From Chryseobacterium gleum (GTDB taxonomy: Bacteria; Bacteroidota; Bacteroidia; Flavobacteriales_D; Sanyastnellaceae): a stretch of DNA of 18,977 nt. Positions 13,854-18,977 of this stretch are shown here, in pieces. The notes under the pieces are model-generated. The model searched no databases. It was not told the origin of the DNA and worked only from the letters and a program-made list of their open reading frames with translations. The position numbers and the translations under genes are program-made. Position 1 is the first letter of the stretch, and each line of letters opens with the position of its first letter. Location: assembly GCA_945883885.1 (NCBI GenBank), contig CAMCYM010000005.1:1-18977 (forward strand). The letters are read 5' to 3'.

Positions 13854-16318
13854 TACTCGAAAAGTTCCTCGTCGTCGATGATGATCTCCTCCTCCTCGAT
13901 GGCCCGCACCATCCGCCTACAATCCACGGAATCAGACCCAAGGGACACCGTGTACCGGAAGTCGTTGCTGGGGAAATCGATGTCGTCGTTGTCGATGACC
14001 CCGCGCATGAAGTAGCCGAAGATGGGCAAGGCGGTATTCGCGCCTTGACCGAGGTGGATGGAGGAGAACCGCACAGCCGGGTCTTGCGCCCCGACCCAAA
14101 CGCCGGTCGCGAGCGCCGGCGTCATGCCGATGAACCAGCCGTCGGTATGGTTTTGGGTGGTCCCGGTCTTGCCGGCCATCGGGATGCGGATCCCGTCGTA
14201 GCCTCGTTCCGCCCAGTCGCCCCGCAGGCGCATCGCCGTTCCGCTGCGCTTTCCCGTCTCCAAGTTCACTGCACCGTCCACCACGCCTTTCATCATTTCC
14301 ACCACGACCGCCGCCGTGCGCGGGTCGATGCCTTGCCGAATCTCAGGATCAGGGGTGTAGATGGCATTGCCGAATTTGTCTTCAATGCGCACGATGAACC
14401 GCGGAGCTACATACACCCCTTCGTTCGCGAAAGCCGCCAACGCCGCCGTCATTTCCTTGAGGGTCAGCTCCGCCGAGCCCAAGGCGATCGAAGGAGCACG
14501 CGGTATATCGCTCTCAATCCCGAGGTCGCGCGCCACTTGAATGACCGCATCGGGGCCATAATCCTTGATCAGCTTGGCAGAAATCGTGTTCATCGAGTTC
14601 GCCAAGGCGTACTCCAGGGTGACCATGTTTCCGTAGGAGAAATCGGCGTTGTCCGGGCACCAATCGGGGTAGCCGTCGCCCATCGGAATGCAGATTTTCT
14701 GGTTCGGGAGCTCCGTGCACCGGGTGAGCCCGCGCTGCAGTGCCGCCGCGTATACGAACGGCTTGAAGACGGAGCCCACCTGGCGGCGGCTTTGGCCCAC
14801 ATTGTCGTACTTGAAACTCCGGTAATCGATGCCACCCACCCAGGCCTTGATGTGCCCCGTCACCGGCTCGATGGAAATCAGGCCCGCATGCAAGATGGCC
14901 TTGTGGTACTTGATGGAGTCCAACGGGGACATCACCGTATCGAGGGGTCCGTCGTGGGTGAAGACCCGCATGGCCACCGGGGTATCGAATTCGCGGTCAA
15001 TCCCGGCCTCGGTCAACCGTGGCCACATGTGGCTGCACCCGCCGGCATCCTCGTTGCAATGCCATTGCGGTGTCCCGTCCTCTTCCGCCTCCTCGATGTA
15101 GTGGTCCGGGCGGTGGCATTCTGGGCACATCTTGCCCGAAGCGAATTGGTAGCGGTTGCTCTCCTTGATGGCGCGGCGCAGGTTCGCTTCCCGCTGGTTC
15201 GGGTCGATTCCCTTGAAAAAGGGATAGTCCTCCTTCGGCCGTCGGTTCACGTCCTTCGTGAATGCCGCTTGCAGTTCCGTGGCCAAATGGGTCTTTACCG
15301 CCAACTCGGCTGACTCCTGCATCCGGCTGTCGATGGTCGTGAAGATGTTGAGCCCATCCCGGTAGAGGTCGTAGGGCGACCCGTCTGCCTTCGCGATCTT
15401 GTAGGTTCCGTCGTCGTTCTTTTCCTCCAGCAACCGGGTCACTTCTGCGCGAAGAATTTCCCGGAAGTACGGGGCACGTCCTTCGTCGTGGCTGACGATT
15501 TGGAAATCCAACCCCAACGGCGTGGCGCGCAAACTGTCATACGCTTCCTCGGTGAGTTTGCCGTTGCGCTCCATTTGGTTCAGCACAACTTCCCTGCGTT
15601 CCATGACGCGCTCCGGTCGGCGCATCGGGTTGTAGAGTGAGCTGTTTTTCAGCATCCCCACAAGCATGGCTGATTCTTGGACGTTCAAGTCCTTCACATC
15701 CTTGTCGAAATACACGTTCGCCGCAGATCGGATGCCCACCGCTTGGTTGAGGAAGTCGTACCGGTTCAGATACATCGCAAGGATTTCTCCCTTCGTATAG
15801 TAGCGTTCGAGTCGGGAAGCAATGATCCACTCCCGAGGCTTTTGCAAGAGCGCACGCTCGATGAAGTTGGACGACTCGTACTCTTCGGTGAACAGCAACT
15901 TCGCAAGTTGCTGGGTGATGGTACTCCCGCCCCCGCGCGTTCCTAAGAACATCACCGCCCGCGCAAGGGAACGGAAGTCGATGCCGCTGTGGGTGCTGAA
16001 CCGCACATCCTCCGTGCAAATCAACGCGTCTACGAGATGCTGCGGCAACTCGTCAAAGCGCACATCCGAGCGGTTCTCGGAATAGTACCTGCCGATGATG
16101 CGCCCGTCCACAGCATAGATGCGCGTGGCCAAATCCGTCTTCGGATTTGTCAATGCATCCGTATCCGGGAGAGGCCCGATGAGGGCAATCAACGTGAGCA
16201 GTGCGAAGCCGATGAGGGGGGAAAGCCCGATCCACCAAAACCACTTCTTGAACTTCTCTTTCGGAGGGAGCTGCCTGTGGGAGCCCTGCCGCTTTGCGAA
16301 TGCGCTGCGCATTGTCAT
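13853..16318 (-). CDS. Penicillin-binding protein 1A-type bifunctional peptidoglycan synthase
   Basis: Class A PBP (mrcA/ponA-like), 821 aa, that polymerises glycan strands and crosslinks peptides. One transmembrane segment (about 23-50) anchors it after a basic N terminus. Glycosyltransferase family 51: catalytic Glu103 in ICTEDVRFSTHSGID and GGGSTITQQLAKLLF. Transpeptidase: Ser516-x-x-Lys519 in GSVFKPFVY, Ser575-Met-Asn577, and Lys717-Thr-Gly in GKTGTTQNHTDGW. Between them, Cys398-x2-Cys401-x19-Cys421-x6-Cys428 forms a zinc-ribbon-like insert. The C terminus is acidic (AIEEEEIIIDDEELFE). Starts at 16318 (MTMRSAF) or 16312 (MRSAF) are both possible; residue numbers use 16318. The TAA overlaps the scoA ATG by one base. 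A truncated -7 match, TATCTTG (16335-16329), precedes it on the minus strand. Confidence 0.95.
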   Translation of the reverse strand: MTMRSAFAKRQGSHRQLPPKEKFKKWFWWIGLSPLIGFALLTLIALIGPLPDTDALTNPKTDLATRIYAVDGRIIGRYYSENRSDVRFDELPQHLVDALICTEDVRFSTHSGIDFRSLARAVMFLGTRGGGSTITQQLAKLLFTEEYESSNFIERALLQKPREWIIASRLERYYTKGEILAMYLNRYDFLNQAVGIRSAANVYFDKDVKDLNVQESAMLVGMLKNSSLYNPMRRPERVMERREVVLNQMERNGKLTEEAYDSLRATPLGLDFQIVSHDEGRAPYFREILRAEVTRLLEEKNDDGTYKIAKADGSPYDLYRDGLNIFTTIDSRMQESAELAVKTHLATELQAAFTKDVNRRPKEDYPFFKGIDPNQREANLRRAIKESNRYQFASGKMCPECHRPDHYIEEAEEDGTPQWHCNEDAGGCSHMWPRLTEAGIDREFDTPVAMRVFTHDGPLDTVMSPLDSIKYHKAILHAGLISIEPVTGHIKAWVGGIDYRSFKYDNVGQSRRQVGSVFKPFVYAAALQRGLTRCTELPNQKICIPMGDGYPDWCPDNADFSYGNMVTLEYALANSMNTISAKLIKDYGPDAVIQVARDLGIESDIPRAPSIALGSAELTLKEMTAALAAFANEGVYVAPRFIVRIEDKFGNAIYTPDPEIRQGIDPRTAAVVVEMMKGVVDGAVNLETGKRSGTAMRLRGDWAERGYDGIRIPMAGKTGTTQNHTDGWFIGMTPALATGVWVGAQDPAVRFSSIHLGQGANTALPIFGYFMRGVIDNDDIDFPSNDFRYTVSLGSDSVDCRRMVRAIEEEEIIIDDEELFE

Positions 16319-16351
16319 GAATCGGGGGCAAGATACCCACAAAAAGCCGAG

Positions 16352-16359
16352 TACCTTTG
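16352..16359 (+). promoter_or_regulatory. Bacteroidota -7 element for rseP
   Basis: TACCTTTG, an exact match to TAnnTTTG and identical to the element before tRNA-Pro, ends 21 nt before the rseP ATG. No clear TTTG lies at the -33 distance. It sits in the 62 bp divergent gap between the PBP gene and rseP, which has no room for much else. Confidence 0.5.
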
Positions 16360-16380
16360 GCGCTTCCCGCCTCTTCCTCT

Positions 16381-17718
16381 ATGGTTGCTCTTATCAAAGC
16401 CACACAGCTCCTTCTGAGCCTTTCGATCCTCGTCGTATTGCACGAACTGGGTCACTATTTCGCCGCCCGCAAGTTCGGAGCACGCGTGGAGAAGTTTTAC
16501 CTCTTCATGAACCCGTGGTTCAGCCTGTACAAGCGAAAAATCGGGGAAACCGAATGGGGCATCGGATGGCTTCCGTTGGGCGGATACGTGAAGATCTCCG
16601 GGATGGTGGATGAGTCGATGGACACCGAACAACTCAAGCAACCGGCGCAGCCGTGGGAGTTCCGGTCGAAACCCGCTTGGCAACGGCTCATCATCATGCT
16701 GGGGGGCATCATCGTGAATTTGATCACGGGCTTCGCGATTTATGCGATGGTCCTGTTCGTGTGGGGGCGCGATTTCCTGCCTGCAGACCAAGTGCCCTAT
16801 GGCATCGAGGTGGATGAACGTGTAGAATCGTTGGGGTTCCAAGACGGGGACCACATCCTTCGTGTCAACGGTGAAACCCCAGAGTCGTTCGAAGCCATCC
16901 GGCGCACGCTGTTCTTCGACCAAGTAGAAGAAGTGGTCGTTCGCCGAGGAGCGGAAGAGGTGACCCTCACCTTTGACCAGGACCTCGGTCAGTTCTTCGT
17001 GGACAGCGCCATCCGCATGCCTTTCGGCTTGCGTGTGCCCTGCGTGGTGGACACCGTGCTTCCAGGTTCCCAAGCAGATGCCGCCGGTCTGCGAGCGGGC
17101 GATCGCTTTGTAGGCATTGACAGCTTGCCGCTCATCTTCTTCGGTGATGTTTCGGCCTACCTCCGGGCACATCCGAGTGATTCTGTGCTTCTGATGGTGG
17201 CCGACGAGGCTGGGGTGCAACGGGTTCTTCATGCTGCCACCGACTCGACCGGGGCCTTGGGTTTCTTGACCCAAGACCCATCAAAGATGGCTGAATTCCA
17301 GTCGGAACACCGAGAATTCAGCGCCGGAGAAGCCGTCGTAAGCGGCTTCGGACTGGCAGCGAGCACTTTGCAGGAGTACGTGCTGTCCTTGCGGTTCTTG
17401 TTCTCTTCCGCAGGGGCCACGCAAGTCGGAAGCTTGGTCACCTTCGGAAGCATCTTCGCTCCTACGTGGGACTGGGAGCTTTTTTGGCGAAACACGGCCT
17501 TTTTCTCCTTGATTCTGGCTTTCATGAACTTGCTCCCCATTCCGGCACTGGATGGTGGCCACGTCGCGTTCCTTTTGTACGAAATGGTCATGGGCCGGCC
17601 CGCTTCCGACAAGTTCCTGGAACGGGCACAGCTCGCCGGGTTGATCTTCCTGTTGACGCTGATGGCGTATGCGTTGGGCAACGACATTTGGCGACTCATT
17701 ACCGGTCAATTCCAGTAA
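16381..17718 (+). CDS. rseP: RseP-type site-2 intramembrane zinc protease (M50)
   Basis: Inner-membrane metalloprotease of 445 aa that cuts transmembrane segments, for example of anti-sigma factors or leftover signal peptides. The zinc motif HExxH is VVLHELGHYFAAR (His21, Glu22, His25) inside the first membrane helix, and the third ligand is Asp391 in NLLPIPALDGGH. Hydrophobic segments follow at LIIMLGGIIVNLITGFAIYA, around TAFFSLILAFMNLL, and at the C terminus (LAGLIFLLTLMAYALG). Two tandem PDZ domains lie between (about 140-205 and 218-300), the second with VLPGSQADAAGLRAGD. ATG 16381 places the N terminus directly before the helix; no upstream ATG is in frame. The 3' end overlaps convergent dprA by 20 bp. 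Its substrate is unknown. Confidence 0.95.
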   Translation: MVALIKATQLLLSLSILVVLHELGHYFAARKFGARVEKFYLFMNPWFSLYKRKIGETEWGIGWLPLGGYVKISGMVDESMDTEQLKQPAQPWEFRSKPAWQRLIIMLGGIIVNLITGFAIYAMVLFVWGRDFLPADQVPYGIEVDERVESLGFQDGDHILRVNGETPESFEAIRRTLFFDQVEEVVVRRGAEEVTLTFDQDLGQFFVDSAIRMPFGLRVPCVVDTVLPGSQADAAGLRAGDRFVGIDSLPLIFFGDVSAYLRAHPSDSVLLMVADEAGVQRVLHAATDSTGALGFLTQDPSKMAEFQSEHREFSAGEAVVSGFGLAASTLQEYVLSLRFLFSSAGATQVGSLVTFGSIFAPTWDWELFWRNTAFFSLILAFMNLLPIPALDGGHVAFLLYEMVMGRPASDKFLERAQLAGLIFLLTLMAYALGNDIWRLITGQFQ

Positions 17719-18769
17719 CGACAGCCACATACCAGTCCCCGGGGACACGCCGGACATGCCCGGAGAGCTCGAGAAGCAACAGGCGCGTCCTCGCTTCTGA
17801 GACTTGAATCCCCAGCGATTGCGCGACCCGCGAGACATCCGCGCCGTCCTCTTCCAGCACAACGGTCCACGCGTCATCGAGGCGAGGGGGCAGGGAATTG
17901 CCGGGTCCAGGAAGGGTCTCCACCAGATTCACGCCTAACCGCGCGAGCACCTCGGTAGGAGCGTTCACGCCCACCTCCGGATGTTCCTGCAACAGGTGGC
18001 GGTTGCCGTCCCACGTGCCGCTGCTGCACTGCGGATGCACGACAAAGACCTCACGGCATTCTTCGAAGGCCCAACGCACGGAAATCATCGCGCCCCCTCT
18101 CCCTGGACTTTGGACCATGACCAGGGCTTTGCTTGCGCCTACGGCAATCCGATTGCGCCACGCAAAACGCCACGGTTCCGGCGGAACCCCCGGGGCAAAC
18201 TCCGTCCACCACGCTCCCCCGGCGTCCAGAATGGCGCGTGCGATGCGGGCATGGCTGGGCGGATGGACGCAATCGAATCCATGCGCAAACACCGCGACCA
18301 CCCTTCCACCGCCCACCAACGCTCCCTTCATGGCGGCTACGTCAATGCCACGCGCAAGGCCACTGACCACGGTGACGCCACACAAAGCCAACGCCTTCCC
18401 CAAACGAAAGGCCCAACCCGCCGCTTCAGAGGTGCACCGCCGCGTTCCCACCACCGCCACACAGGGGCCAAGTTCCTCCACGCGCGCACCTTTCATGTGA
18501 AGCACGTGCGGCGCCGTGCGCATTTCCGCGAGCGCGGCGGGGTACTCCGGATGCTCCCAAGATACACTCCGCCCCCCCCTCTCCGCCACCGAAGCGAGGA
18601 TCGATTCGGCCCGAACCCACGCCTCTTGCAGTCCCGGCCGGTGCCGCGCGAGCACGGTCCACGCCGCATCTAATCCCCCGTGCGTTTCTACAAAGCGCGC
18701 CACGCCTGCAGGCCCGATTCCCTCTAACTCACTGAGGGTCAGCCACCGCATCATCCGTTCCTCGTTCAT
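17699..18769 (-). CDS. dprA: DNA-processing protein DprA
   Basis: DprA (356 aa) binds incoming single-stranded DNA during natural transformation and loads RecA. An N-terminal helix-hairpin-helix region (LSELEGIGPAGVARFVETHG) leads into the Rossmann-like core: VAVVGTRRCTSEAAG, VVSGLARGIDVAAMKGAL, HPPSHARIA, WRNRIAVGASKALVMVQ and GGAMISVRWAFE. A winged helix ends the protein (DGADVSRVAQSLGIQ ... SGHVRRVPGDWYV). The usual His of GIDxxAHxGAL is Met147 here. Start 18769 is supported by a GGAGG 8 nt upstream; 57 further open codons upstream look like non-coding sequence. The 3' end overlaps rseP by 20 bp. DprA is widespread even in species not known to be competent, so competence is only suggested. 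Confidence 0.95.
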   Translation of the reverse strand: MNEERMMRWLTLSELEGIGPAGVARFVETHGGLDAAWTVLARHRPGLQEAWVRAESILASVAERGGRSVSWEHPEYPAALAEMRTAPHVLHMKGARVEELGPCVAVVGTRRCTSEAAGWAFRLGKALALCGVTVVSGLARGIDVAAMKGALVGGGRVVAVFAHGFDCVHPPSHARIARAILDAGGAWWTEFAPGVPPEPWRFAWRNRIAVGASKALVMVQSPGRGGAMISVRWAFEECREVFVVHPQCSSGTWDGNRHLLQEHPEVGVNAPTEVLARLGVNLVETLPGPGNSLPPRLDDAWTVVLEEDGADVSRVAQSLGIQVSEARTRLLLLELSGHVRRVPGDWYVAVVTGIDR

Positions 18770-18777
18770 GCCGCAAA

Positions 18778-18782
18778 CCTCC
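18778..18782 (-). promoter_or_regulatory. Shine-Dalgarno-like GGAGG before dprA
   Basis: The minus strand reads GGAGG, then 8 nt, then the dprA ATG. This is notable because I see no such sequence before the other genes, and it supports the chosen dprA start. Confidence 0.5.
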
Positions 18783-18843
18783 AGCGGATTCCCCGGTCCT
18801 CGCCGCAGACTTTGCCAGCGTCGGTGTCCGCTTTGCAGGTGTT

Positions 18844-18858
18844 TGCTGAACCTCAGCA
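18844..18858. repeat. Short inverted repeat between dprA and the next gene
   Basis: TGCTGA-ACC-TCAGCA, a perfect 6 bp repeat with a 3 nt centre, lies 22 bp before the start of the rightmost gene and 74 bp before dprA. It could be an operator or a small RNA hairpin. The rest of the 111 bp divergent gap shows nothing else clear apart from the GGAGG. Confidence 0.3.
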
Positions 18859-18880
18859 GACCCTTCGCATCTTGCGCCCC

Positions 18881-18977
18881 ATGATGCGCTGTTGGATTCT
18901 GCTTGCTTTCGTTCTGTTTGGGGCCTCGGTAGAGGCCCAAACCCTATCCGGAACGGTCCTCGATGCCGAGGGTGTAC
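18881..18977 (+). CDS. N-terminal fragment of a secreted protein, possibly carboxypeptidase-regulatory-like or TonB receptor
   Basis: Only the first 32 codons are present; the gene runs off the right edge. Translation from 18881 gives a signal peptide (MMRCWILLAFVLFGASVEAQ) with an AxA-like cleavage region, followed by TLSGTVLDAEGV, the opening strand pattern of carboxypeptidase-regulatory-like domains. In Bacteroidota that opening is common in TonB-dependent receptors and other surface proteins; which of these cannot be told. A second ATG at 18884 is an equally good start. It is divergent from dprA. Confidence 0.7.
   Translation, partial: MMRCWILLAFVLFGASVEAQTLSGTVLDAEGV

Noticed and set aside
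1..18977. CRISPR array, insertion sequence, prophage, toxin-antitoxin or biosynthetic cluster
   Set aside because: No regularly spaced direct repeats, transposase, integrase or small toxin-antitoxin pair seen; the genes are mostly core functions.

Overview
The window looks like chromosomal DNA from a high-GC member of the Bacteroidota. Four things point there. Nearly all genes lack a Shine-Dalgarno sequence. Two copies of the octamer TACCTTTG, which fits the Bacteroidota -7 promoter consensus TAnnTTTG, sit in front of tRNA-Pro and rseP. Succinate dehydrogenase is the three-gene sdhC-sdhA-sdhB type with one di-haem anchor. The DnaE-like polymerase, the GltX insertion after KLSKR and the HMA/TonB-receptor pair all resemble Bacteroidota families as I remember them. 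The exact lineage cannot be fixed by reading alone. I see no insertion sequence, integrase, CRISPR array, rRNA or phage gene.

Layout. (1) 31-3982, plus strand: an SRAP-domain abasic-site protein followed 10 bp later by a short DnaE-type polymerase, together a likely DNA-damage module. (2) 3996-6721, minus strand: a secreted heavy-metal-associated (HMA) protein translationally coupled (TGATG) to a TonB-dependent outer-membrane receptor, probably for copper or another metal. (3) 6740-6904, minus strand: a self-contained tRNA-Pro(CGG) unit with promoter, encoded CCA and terminator. (4) 6917-10385, minus strand: sdhC-sdhA-sdhB, complex II. (5) 10511-10867, minus strand: a short SSB without the usual acidic tip. 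(6) 10984-12522, plus strand: gltX. (7) 12488-16318, minus strand: a PBP1A-type peptidoglycan synthase, then the two subunits of a succinyl-CoA:3-oxoacid CoA-transferase, all three overlapping. (8) 16381-17718, plus strand: the RseP-type site-2 protease. (9) 17699-18769, minus strand: dprA. (10) 18881 to the end, plus strand: the start of a secreted protein that runs off the window.

Packing is very tight. Three convergent pairs either overlap (gltX/scoB by 35 bp, rseP/dprA by 20 bp) or are 13 bp apart with a hairpin that contains both stop codons (dnaE/TonB receptor). Most of the window is core metabolism and envelope housekeeping. The more distinctive points are a C-terminal QLPLF sequence on the SRAP protein that resembles a sliding-clamp-binding motif, a four-cysteine zinc-ribbon-like insert in the periplasmic part of the PBP, the PBP-CoA-transferase operon, and the tailless SSB. 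I did not find a clearly new multi-gene system. Before the first gene, a TGA at 15-17 could end an upstream gene, but too little is visible to call it.
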